Positions 1 to 5,331 of a DNA stretch of 5,331 bases are shown piece after piece. Below the pieces are notes generated by a model, which did no database searches, was not told where the DNA came from, and worked only from the letters and a program-made list of their open reading frames with translations. Where the stretch lies: the NCBI GenBank assembly GCA_022560715.1, contig JADFSQ010000167.1, positions 1-5,331 of the forward strand, given 5' to 3'. Every line of letters begins with the position of its first letter. The stretch's first letter is position 1. The position numbers were made by a program, and so were the translations under genes. This DNA is from Bacteroidota bacterium. Its GTDB lineage: Bacteria > Bacteroidota > Bacteroidia > Flavobacteriales > Flavobacteriaceae.

Positions 1-142
1 TTCTTGGATTCGACCATTTTCCGTTTTCATAATCACAAATGAACATGTGATCTGTAAAGGTTTTTCCTAATGGTATGTTATCAAAATCAAGTTCATCAAC
101 TTTTGAATGTTCAACTTTTGTTATTTTTATATTATAAGACAT
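1..142 (-). CDS. ilvE: Branched-chain amino acid aminotransferase, N-terminal fragment
   Basis: This is the start of a gene that leaves the window at base 1. ATG lies at 142-140, and 47 complete codons are visible, beginning MSYNIKITKVEHSKVDEL and continuing through a region reading PLGKTFTDHMFI. I recognise this as the N-terminus typical of Bacteroidota branched-chain aminotransferases (fold-type IV, PLP-dependent). These interconvert Leu, Ile and Val with their 2-oxo acids, using glutamate/2-oxoglutarate, in the cytoplasm. The PLP lysine and the rest of the fold lie outside the window, so the call rests on N-terminal similarity alone. The gene is 75 bp downstream of the E2 acyltransferase stop, and nearly all of that gap is a palindromic repeat. 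The neighbouring E2 fits: if it belongs to a branched-chain 2-oxo acid dehydrogenase, it would act on the products of this enzyme. Confidence 0.8.
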   Translation of the reverse strand, partial: MSYNIKITKVEHSKVDELDFDNIPLGKTFTDHMFICDYENGKWSNPR

Positions 143-156
143 ACTTTTGTTTTTAT

Positions 157-211
157 GGATTCCTTCCTGTTAGCTCCCGATAATTATCGGGACGGGATTC
201 GCAGGAATGAC
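157..211. repeat. Composite palindromic repeat in the ilvE leader
   Basis: A perfect 18-bp palindrome, TCCCGATAATTATCGGGA, lies at 175-192. It is flanked by outer arms TTCCTG (164-169) and CAGGAA (202-207) that can pair with each other. The outer arms share the ATTCCTGC/GCAGGAAT core of the repeats at 1515 and 1646, so I place it in the same family. It fills most of the 75-bp gap between the E2 stop and the ilvE start. There is no U-run after the inner stem on the minus strand, so it does not look like a normal intrinsic terminator. It could act as an mRNA-stabilising hairpin or simply be a dispersed REP/MITE-type element. Confidence 0.75.
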
Positions 212-241
212 AAATGTTTATATTTTTATTTTAGTATCAAA
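211..241 (-). promoter_or_regulatory. Possible Bacteroidota-type promoter reading into ilvE
   Basis: On the minus strand TTTG (241-238) is followed after 19 bases by AACATTTG (218-211). This matches the Bacteroidota pattern of a -33 TTTG and a -7 TAnnTTTG with spacing of about 17-23, except that the first base of the -7 box is A and not T. It would start transcription near position 204 and give ilvE a leader of about 60 nt made almost entirely of the palindromic repeat. The boxes overlap the end of the E2 coding region. Such short motifs arise by chance in AT-rich DNA, so this is only a candidate. Confidence 0.22.
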
Positions 242-1516
242 TTGTTCTAAATAATCGGCTATACGACGTAAAAAACTTCCTCCTAAAAAGCCATCAACTG
301 CGCGATGGTCGAAGGATAAGGATAGGTACATCATACTTCTAATTGCTATTTCATCGCCTTTTTTTGTTTCAATTACTTCGGCTCGTTTTTTAATAATTCC
401 CATAGCTAAAATAGCAACTTCTGGTTGATTAATAATTGGTGTTCCCATAACACTTCCAAAGGTTCCAACATTAGAAATGGTAAATGTACCACCTTTAATA
501 TCGTCGGATTTTAGCTTGTTATTTCGCGCTTTTTCTACAAGTTCATTTACTTTTTTAGCTATTTCCTTCAAATTCTTTTTATCAACATTTCTAACTACTG
601 GAACAATTAAATTTCCATTTGGTAATGCGGTTGCGATACCAATATTGATATCTTCTTTTACAATAATATTTGATCCATCGACAGAAGCATTAATATTTGG
701 AAAATCTTTAATCGCTTTAGCAACAGCTTCAACAAACAAAGGCGTAAATGTTAGTTTTTCTCCATATTTCTCTTGAAAAGAAATTTTATTTTCATTTCTC
801 CAGTTTACCAACTCTGTTAAATCGGCTTCAACATAAGAAGTTACATGTGGCGAAGTATGTTTAGAGTACACCATGTGGTCAGCAATCATTTGACGCATTC
901 TATCCATTTTCACAATCTTGCCTTTGCCTAAATCGAATTTTAATTGTGGAATTCTATAGGCTGTTGGGTCGTGAGTTGTAGTTGGTTGCGAAAACTTATA
1001 TGGTCGCCCTTCTTTTACGTATTGCATAACATCACTTTTGCGTAAACGACATTTGTTTCCTGTAACTGGAATTCGTGCTAATTCTTCAAAACTGATGTGC
1101 TGTTCTTTAGCAATTGAAATAATTAATGGCGAAAAAAAATGACCTCTCTGTTCTTCGGACATCTCTCCCAAAGGGAGAGAACTTCTCTTGGCGTCTTTTG
1201 AATCTAAACTTACTTTATTTGTGTAGGCTTTTGAACTGGTTTTAACTTTTTTGGTTTCCTTTTTTGATTTTGAAATCGTTCCGTTAGTTTTAATTATTGC
1301 AATGACTTCACCAATTTTTATAATGTCATTAGATTTGTATAACAACTCTTCAACAACTCCGGAAATCGTTGAAGGGACTTCGGAATCTACTTTATCCGTT
1401 GCTACTTCAAAAAACATTTCGTCTTCTTCAATTGTGTCACCAACATTTTTAAACCATGTTATTATGGTTGCTTCTGTGATGCTTTCGCCCAACTTTGGCA
1501 TTTTAAATTCGTACAT
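218..1516 (-). CDS. 2-oxo acid dehydrogenase complex E2 (dihydrolipoamide acyltransferase), probably branched-chain type
   Basis: This is the cytoplasmic core enzyme of a 2-oxo acid dehydrogenase complex; it moves the acyl group from its lipoyl arm to CoA. Numbering from ATG 1516 (432 aa): lipoyl domain about 1-78 with the lipoylated lysine at K42 in EVATDKVDSEVPS; flexible linker about 79-125; peripheral subunit-binding domain about 128-168; catalytic domain about 200-432 with the active-site motif DHRAVDG (His404, Asp408). The lipoyl domain opening YEFKMPKLGESITEATI normally follows the initiator Met directly, which supports ATG 1516. A TTG at 1552 is in frame and would add 12 residues, but six or seven of those are just a translated palindrome (IPAYAG). 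Linker residues about 113-125 (SLPLGEMSEEQRG) are encoded by a second repeat, described separately. Substrate class cannot be fixed from E2 alone; the adjacent ilvE favours branched-chain oxo acids, and pyruvate or 2-oxoglutarate are alternatives. E1 and E3 genes are not in the window. Confidence 0.93.
   Translation of the reverse strand: MYEFKMPKLGESITEATIITWFKNVGDTIEEDEMFFEVATDKVDSEVPSTISGVVEELLYKSNDIIKIGEVIAIIKTNGTISKSKKETKKVKTSSKAYTNKVSLDSKDAKRSSLPLGEMSEEQRGHFFSPLIISIAKEQHISFEELARIPVTGNKCRLRKSDVMQYVKEGRPYKFSQPTTTHDPTAYRIPQLKFDLGKGKIVKMDRMRQMIADHMVYSKHTSPHVTSYVEADLTELVNWRNENKISFQEKYGEKLTFTPLFVEAVAKAIKDFPNINASVDGSNIIVKEDINIGIATALPNGNLIVPVVRNVDKKNLKEIAKKVNELVEKARNNKLKSDDIKGGTFTISNVGTFGSVMGTPIINQPEVAILAMGIIKKRAEVIETKKGDEIAIRSMMYLSLSFDHRAVDGFLGGSFLRRIADYLEQFDTKIKI
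1143..1180 (-). repeat. Palindromic repeat inserted in frame in the E2 linker
   Basis: On the minus strand the element begins with a perfect 8-bp stem, TCTCTCCC-TTT-GGGAGAGA (1180-1162), followed by a tail to 1143. It matches the intergenic copy at 2304-2341 (opposite orientation) at 34 of 38 positions by hand alignment, with the first 21 identical. It keeps the E2 frame open and encodes linker residues between the lipoyl and subunit-binding domains. A matching copy outside a gene shows that this stretch came from a mobile or dispersed repeat and is not original protein sequence. Confidence 0.85.
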
Positions 1517-1534
1517 TCCTGCGTAGGCAGGAAT
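1515..1534 (-). repeat. Short palindrome overlapping the E2 start codon
   Basis: A perfect 8-bp inverted repeat with a 4-base loop, ATTCCTGC-CTAC-GCAGGAAT on the minus strand. The A and T of the E2 initiator ATG (1516-1514) are the last two bases of the stem. In mRNA the hairpin would place the start codon at the foot of a stable stem, which may reduce or tune initiation. The core is the same as at 1646-1665 and in the outer arms at 157-211. Confidence 0.82.
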
Positions 1535-1634
1535 CTGCTTATTGGTTTCCAAATCTTTTTGTTTTATTACTTATATTCCAGTTTATACTTAATTCCATCC
1601 AACTTGGATTCATCTCTACAATCAGTTTTATTTT

Positions 1635-2246
1635 CTATTCACGAGATTCCTGCCCTTGCAGGAATTCTCGAAGTGTATCGTAAAACGATTCTTGCATTTT
1701 TTGATTCTTTGGCACTTTTCTTAAAGGTTCTACCTCTCTTAAACTCTCATGACATTCTGCTGGTAATTGTTGATATAGTTTTGTCCCTTTTGTTTTCCAA
1801 TTAATCATTTCATCACTAACTTCTTTTACAACTTTAGCAGGATTACCTACTACTAAACTTCGTTTAGGAATAACTGTTTCAGCCTTTACAAAAGACATTG
1901 CACCAATTATACTTTCATCACCAATTTCGGCATCGTCCATAATAACTGTGTTCATTCCAACTAATACATTTTTACCAATATTTGCGCCATGAATTATTGC
2001 TCCATGACCAATGTGTGCACTCTCTTTTAGCGTAATTGATTTACCGGGAAACATGTGTACTGTACAGTTTTCTTGAACATTTACACCATCTTCCAGGATG
2101 ATTTGTCCCCAATCTCCACGAATTGCTGCTCCTGGACCAATATAACAGTTCTTACCTATAATTACATTTCCGGTAACTGCTGCCAAAGGATGCACAAAAC
2201 TGCTTTCGTGTATTACTGGGATATAACCTTTGAATGAATAAACCAT
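1635..2246 (-). CDS. paaY: PaaY-like hexapeptide-repeat protein (gamma-carbonic-anhydrase family)
   Basis: 203 aa, close to the roughly 196 aa of E. coli PaaY. Residues about 12-140 carry left-handed beta-helix hexapeptide repeats (for example VIIGKNCYIGPGAAIRGD and NIGKNVLVG). Metal-binding histidines of the gamma-carbonic-anhydrase fold are visible at His64 (CTVHMF), His81 and His86 (GHGAIIHG), and Arg43-Gly-Asp45 matches the conserved R-x-D. An alpha-helical tail follows. In the paa pathway PaaY is described as a thioesterase that removes dead-end CoA thioesters; the position two genes after paaZ supports this role here, but a carbonic-anhydrase-like or other acyl-CoA function remains possible. 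ATG 2246 is the natural start. The C-terminal residues 193-202 (REFLQGQESR) are encoded by a palindromic repeat, so the original C-terminus was probably different. The gene is separated from the crotonase gene by 99 bp, filled largely by two repeats. Confidence 0.88.
   Translation of the reverse strand: MVYSFKGYIPVIHESSFVHPLAAVTGNVIIGKNCYIGPGAAIRGDWGQIILEDGVNVQENCTVHMFPGKSITLKESAHIGHGAIIHGANIGKNVLVGMNTVIMDDAEIGDESIIGAMSFVKAETVIPKRSLVVGNPAKVVKEVSDEMINWKTKGTKLYQQLPAECHESLREVEPLRKVPKNQKMQESFYDTLREFLQGQESRE
1642..1670 (-). repeat. Palindrome forming the paaY 3' end
   Basis: ATTCCTGC (1646-1653), CCTT loop, GCAGGAAT (1658-1665), extended by CGAG (1642-1645) and CTCG (1667-1670) with one bulged T, making a stem of about 12 bp. 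It lies inside the paaY frame and ends four bases before the stop codon begins on the minus strand. Because it is followed by AT-rich but not U-tract sequence, it is not a convincing intrinsic terminator, although a 3' hairpin here could slow exonucleases. Confidence 0.8.
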
Positions 2247-2278
2247 AAGCCCCTAAATCCCCAAAGGGGACTTTTTTA
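2247..2278. repeat. TCCCC/GGGGA repeat directly upstream of paaY
   Basis: On the plus strand AAGCCCC is followed by the 5-bp stem TCCCC-AAA-GGGGA (2258-2270) and a C plus six T. On the minus strand it ends exactly at the paaY ATG, so the paaY leader carries GGGGATTTAGGGGCTT, whose purine-rich runs could give weak ribosome affinity by accident. On the plus strand hairpin plus T-run resembles an intrinsic terminator, but no plus-strand gene precedes it. I read it as a repeat that could also block antisense transcription. Confidence 0.65.
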
Positions 2279-2303
2279 ATTATTTATTTACACCTCACTT
2301 ATT

Positions 2304-2345
2304 TCTCTCCCTTTGGGAGAGATGCCCAAAGGACAGAGTGGGCTT
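2304..2345. repeat. TCTCTCCC/GGGAGAGA repeat directly downstream of the crotonase gene
   Basis: Perfect stem TCTCTCCC (2304-2311), TTT loop, GGGAGAGA (2315-2322), then a tail ending GTGGGCTT at 2345, immediately next to the crotonase stop codon (2348-2346). It is the plus-strand-oriented partner of the copy inside the E2 gene at 1180-1143, 34 of 38 positions identical. It has no U-run in the direction of the operon, so it is better called a dispersed repeat than a terminator. Confidence 0.82.
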
Positions 2346-3095
2346 TTATTTAAATCTCTTAAGCGTTTCTTTTGTAAATTCTGAAAGCACTAATTTTCCT
2401 GAAATTTTTGCTCTTTGTAATAATAAATCATCCCAATCTTCAGTACCTCTCCAAAACATTTTCTTCATTTCTTTCATCGCTTCTACATTATAAGTACAAA
2501 GATTTTCAGTGAAAGATTTTACAGCTTCATCTAACTCATTTGTGCTTTCATAAACTTGCGTAAATAAGCCTTTTTGTTTTGCCCAATCAGCTGAATAAAA
2601 TGAGTTTGCATCAATAGCAATTTGTGACATGGCACTTAATCCTAATTTGCGTTCTACAGCTGGACCAACTACAAAAGGTCCAATACCTAGATTGAGCTCA
2701 CTCAACTTAATGGCTGCGAATTTTGTCGCCATACAATAATCGGTTGCAGATGTAATACCAACGCCACCTCCAACAGTTTTTCCTTGTATGCGCCCAATAA
2801 TAAATTTCGGACATTTACGCATGGCATTAATGACATTGGCAAATCCTGAAAAGAAAACTTTTCCAGATTCTTCATCATTTATATTTACAAGCTCATTGAA
2901 ACTTGCTCCAGCACAAAAGGTTCTGTCTCCTCCACTTTTTAAAACAATAACTTTTATATCTTCATTCTTACCAGCATCAGTGATTGTTCGTGTTAATTTA
3001 GCTAACAAATTCGCAGGTAGTGAATTATGTTCAGGATGAAAAAACTCAATATAACCTACTTGGTTTTCAATATTTAGTTTTACGTATGCTTCCAT
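2346..3095 (-). CDS. Enoyl-CoA hydratase/isomerase (crotonase superfamily)
   Basis: 249 aa from ATG 3095, a normal crotonase length. The start is one base after the paaZ stop (TAATATG), which implies translational coupling and co-transcription. An in-frame start at 3161 would overlap paaZ and add 22 unrelated residues, so I reject it. Oxyanion-hole segments are visible at CAGASF (61-66) and GGGVG (109-113). Compared with rat mitochondrial enoyl-CoA hydratase, the position of Glu164 is kept as Glu133 (KLSELNLGIGP), but the position of Glu144 is Gly113. Loss of one of the two acids suggests an isomerase, or a hydratase with a different mechanism, and not a textbook hydratase. In the paa context the candidates are the PaaG- or PaaF-type steps after PaaZ; I do not assign a symbol because the sequence does not separate them. 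Confidence 0.9.
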   Translation of the reverse strand: MEAYVKLNIENQVGYIEFFHPEHNSLPANLLAKLTRTITDAGKNEDIKVIVLKSGGDRTFCAGASFNELVNINDEESGKVFFSGFANVINAMRKCPKFIIGRIQGKTVGGGVGITSATDYCMATKFAAIKLSELNLGIGPFVVGPAVERKLGLSAMSQIAIDANSFYSADWAKQKGLFTQVYESTNELDEAVKSFTENLCTYNVEAMKEMKKMFWRGTEDWDDLLLQRAKISGKLVLSEFTKETLKRFK

Positions 3096-3096
3096 A

Positions 3097-5331
3097 TTAT
3101 AATAATCCGAATTGTTCAAAGTGATGGTTAATGTGTTTGGTTTGAAACAAATCCCATTCAAATTTATTTAAATGTCCAAAAACAACATTTTTTGTAGTTG
3201 ACTCTGGGTTTTCATGAAAATATGCAACAAATTTATCATAAGACTCGAATAACTTTTGCTCAGCTTCTGATAAATTATTGTGTTGTAATTTTTCAATATC
3301 CTTTTCAAGAAATAATGGTGCGTCAAAATTTCTTGGCATTTGTATAAAACTATATAACGAATCATGAACTTTCTCAAGACTGCTTTCAGGTGTGTTAATT
3401 TCAAAATCCTGAATTTCTCCTGATGCAATTCTGAACGTAAACTCCAAATGCTCAACCATGTGTTGTGGTGTCATAGTTCCCCATTTTGGTTTTGTATCTG
3501 CAGTTAATTCATCTAAATAGTTTTCAATTGTGTTTCTATTTATTTCTGCAAAGGGGCTTTTCTTTTGAACCATAGTCAAAACGGTTGCAATAGCCACAAT
3601 TTCATCTTCAGCATCAAAAACTTCAGCATACCATTTTACAATTCCACAAGGTAATTGAGGTCCTTGGGTATCTCTATCTATTTTTTGCTTACAGGTTAAA
3701 CGAACATAAATAGTGTCGTTATGATAAATTGGACGAATAAAACGACAATCTTCTAATCCATAATTTGCTGCAACTGGTCCTTTATTTGGATACACAAATA
3801 ATCCTGCTGCTGCTGCTAGAATAAAATAGCCATGTGCAGTGCGCTTTTCGAAAATGCTTCCTTCAAGCGAAGTAACATCTGTATGAGCATAAAAATGATC
3901 CCAAGTTAGATTTGAAAAATTGATGATATCACTATCTGTAATGGTTCGTTTATGTGTTTTTAATGACATACCAACCTCAACATCTTCCCAATGGTATTTA
4001 AAAGGATGTTGTTCGGTGTCTTTGTAAGCTCCTCCAGGTTGATAGATTCCTGTAATTTCGGTCAATGTTGTAGGTGACCCTTGAATGGCAGTACGTTGTA
4101 AATAGTGTTTTACACCTCGCATTCCTCCCATTTCTTCTCCTCCACCAGCACGTCCTGGACCTCCATGAACTAAACTTGGCAATGGCGAACCATGTCCTGT
4201 ACTTTCTTTAGCACTTTCTCTATTGAGCACTAAAATACGTCCATGGTGTGATGCCGCATTAATTACGTATTCTTTTGCAATAATGTCATCATTTGTTATA
4301 ATTGAAGACACCAACGAGCCTTTACCCATTTTCGCCAACTCGATAGCTTCTTCTAAATTTTTATAAGGCATAATAGTACTTACAGGACCAAAGGCTTCAC
4401 GTTCGTGAACAGCAACATTCTCGAAAGGATAATCTTCTCTTAACAGAATTGGACTCATAAACGCACCTTTTTTTGAATCGGCACCAACAACGTCTATTTT
4501 ATCTAAACTACCATAAACAATTTGTGCTTTTTTAGCAATTTCAGTAACGCTGTTACGAACCTCTTCAACTTGCTCTTTACTAATTAGCGATCCCATTCTA
4601 ACTTCTTTTAATCTTGGGTCTCCAATAGTGACTTTATCTAAAGCTTTTCCGAGAGCAATTTGCACATCTTCAATGGATTTTTCCGGCACAATAATTCTTC
4701 GGATTGCGGTACATTTTTGTCCACATTTAACAGTCATTTCTTTTCGGACTTCTTTAATAAAGATGTCAAATTCTGGTGTTCCTGGAACTGCATCTTCTCC
4801 TAAAATAGATGCGTTTAACGAATCGGCTTCCATAGTAAAAGGTACTGCTTCCTGAATAATTCTTGGATGTGCTTTTAGTAATCGACCTGTGGATGCCGAG
4901 CCTGTAAAGGTTACAACATCTTGAGATTCGACTGTGTCTAAAATAGTTTTAACCGTTCCGTTTATAATTTGCAATGCACCTTCAGGTAAGATCCCAGAAT
5001 TTACAATTTCTCTCGCCACAGCTTCTGCCAAATATGATGAAGTAGGAGCTGGTAAAACTACTGCTGGAACACCAGCCATCCAATTGACAGCACATTTTTC
5101 TAACATTCCCCAAACCGGGAAATTAAATGCATTAATATGTATTGCTACTCCTCTTTTTGGCACCATAATATGATGTGCCATAAAGCGCCCTCCACGAGAT
5201 AAATCGATTGGTTCTCCTTCAACATGATAGGATTGATTAGGGAACAATTTTCGTAATGACGCATTTGCAACAAGGTTTCCGACACCGCCTTCAATATCTC
5301 TCCAACTATCTACTTTGGTTGCTCCAGTTCT
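3097..5331 (-). CDS. paaZ: PaaZ: oxepin-CoA hydrolase / semialdehyde dehydrogenase with C-terminal DUF1569 domain (5' end missing)
   Basis: The open frame runs unbroken to base 5331, so the gene starts outside the window; 744 residues are visible, and about 85 are missing by comparison with E. coli PaaZ (681 aa). Visible residues about 1-410 form the NAD(P)-dependent aldehyde dehydrogenase domain, with the base Glu168 (FTMEADSLNA) and nucleophile Cys207 (GQKCTAIRR), equivalent to E. coli Glu256 and Cys295. Residues about 440-590 form the MaoC/R-hydratase domain with the catalytic pair Asp478 and His483 in DHFYAH, equivalent to Asp561 and His566. The MaoC domain opens the oxepin ring of the phenylacetyl-CoA epoxide product, and the dehydrogenase oxidises the reactive aldehyde. 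Residues about 594-744 are an additional DUF1569/DinB-like domain (KPKWGTMTPQHMVEHLEF near its start, KHINHHFEQFG at its end). The stop is TAA at 3099-3097, one base before the crotonase start. A TTG at 5247 is an internal leucine codon and not the start. Confidence 0.95.
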   Translation of the reverse strand, partial: RTGATKVDSWRDIEGGVGNLVANASLRKLFPNQSYHVEGEPIDLSRGGRFMAHHIMVPKRGVAIHINAFNFPVWGMLEKCAVNWMAGVPAVVLPAPTSSYLAEAVAREIVNSGILPEGALQIINGTVKTILDTVESQDVVTFTGSASTGRLLKAHPRIIQEAVPFTMEADSLNASILGEDAVPGTPEFDIFIKEVRKEMTVKCGQKCTAIRRIIVPEKSIEDVQIALGKALDKVTIGDPRLKEVRMGSLISKEQVEEVRNSVTEIAKKAQIVYGSLDKIDVVGADSKKGAFMSPILLREDYPFENVAVHEREAFGPVSTIMPYKNLEEAIELAKMGKGSLVSSIITNDDIIAKEYVINAASHHGRILVLNRESAKESTGHGSPLPSLVHGGPGRAGGGEEMGGMRGVKHYLQRTAIQGSPTTLTEITGIYQPGGAYKDTEQHPFKYHWEDVEVGMSLKTHKRTITDSDIINFSNLTWDHFYAHTDVTSLEGSIFEKRTAHGYFILAAAAGLFVYPNKGPVAANYGLEDCRFIRPIYHNDTIYVRLTCKQKIDRDTQGPQLPCGIVKWYAEVFDAEDEIVAIATVLTMVQKKSPFAEINRNTIENYLDELTADTKPKWGTMTPQHMVEHLEFTFRIASGEIQDFEINTPESSLEKVHDSLYSFIQMPRNFDAPLFLEKDIEKLQHNNLSEAEQKLFESYDKFVAYFHENPESTTKNVVFGHLNKFEWDLFQTKHINHHFEQFGLL

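Noticed and set aside
1539..1613. A 24-codon minus-strand frame between paaY and E2 with an ATG at 1613
   Set aside because: Too short, no recognisable similarity, no clear ribosome site, and AT-rich sequence produces such frames by chance.
2258..2278. Intrinsic terminator on the plus strand (TCCCC-AAA-GGGGA followed by T6)
   Set aside because: There is no plus-strand gene to terminate, and in the operon's direction the T-run is on the wrong side. A dispersed repeat explains it better.
3096..3161. Upstream in-frame start that would make the crotonase 271 aa
   Set aside because: The added 22 residues overlap the paaZ 3' end and do not resemble the family, whereas ATG 3095 sits one base after the paaZ stop and gives the normal N-terminus.
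3168..3455. 95-aa minus-strand frame inside the paaZ 3' region
   Set aside because: It overlaps the DUF1569 domain in another frame, has low-complexity composition and no family resemblance; it is a shadow.
477..5173. Several plus-strand frames of 60-99 codons opposite the E2, paaY, crotonase and paaZ genes
   Set aside because: All lie antisense to well-supported genes, have no recognisable domains, and read like complements of conserved coding sequence.
5245..5247. TTG as the start of paaZ
   Set aside because: The frame remains open for 28 more codons to the window edge, and those codons read as normal PaaZ sequence (for example DIEGGVGNLVANASLRKL), so the true start lies outside.
1..5331. 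CRISPR array, tRNA/rRNA genes, riboswitch or toxin-antitoxin pair
   Set aside because: I looked for regular direct repeats, cloverleaf sequences, long structured leaders and small paired genes, and saw none. The repeats present are inverted, irregularly spaced and few.

Overview
The window is AT-rich, and every recognisable gene lies on the minus strand. The coding content and lack of strong Shine-Dalgarno sites suggest a Bacteroidota genome, most likely a member of the Flavobacteriaceae. The signs are a PaaZ with a C-terminal DUF1569 extension, the wording of the IlvE N-terminus, and dispersed CTCTCCC/TTT/GGGAGAG-type repeats. The organism is inferred from protein style and not from a search.

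Read in the direction of transcription (high to low coordinates), the layout is as follows. (1) 5331-3097: paaZ, cut by the window edge at its 5' end. It encodes an aldehyde dehydrogenase plus MaoC-type ring-opening enzyme of aerobic phenylacetate degradation, with an extra DinB-like/DUF1569 domain at the C-terminus. (2) 3095-2346: a crotonase-superfamily hydratase/isomerase, starting one base after the paaZ stop. (3) 2246-1635: a PaaY-like left-handed beta-helix (gamma-carbonic-anhydrase-like) protein. (4) 1516-218: the E2 acyltransferase of a 2-oxo acid dehydrogenase complex. (5) 142-1: the first 47 codons of a branched-chain aminotransferase, ilvE, which runs off the window. No gap between genes exceeds about 120 bp.

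Genes 1-3 form part of a phenylacetyl-CoA (paa) catabolic operon: ring opening and aldehyde oxidation (PaaZ), beta-oxidation-like processing (crotonase), and probable thioester housekeeping (PaaY). Genes 4-5 belong to 2-oxo acid and branched-chain amino acid metabolism. Both groups feed acyl-CoA metabolism, but one transcription unit across all five is not shown by the sequence.

The most notable feature is the density of small palindromic repeats in the left 2.35 kb. One type has an ATTCCTGC/GCAGGAAT core and the other has TCTCTCCC/TTT/GGGAGAGA or TCCCC/AAA/GGGGA cores. They occupy the ilvE leader, the E2 start codon, the E2 interdomain linker (in frame), the paaY 3' end (in frame), and the whole crotonase-paaY gap. 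None was seen in the roughly 3 kb of crotonase and paaZ. Apart from these repeats and the PaaZ fusion, the genes look ordinary. I found no CRISPR array, RNA gene or transposase.
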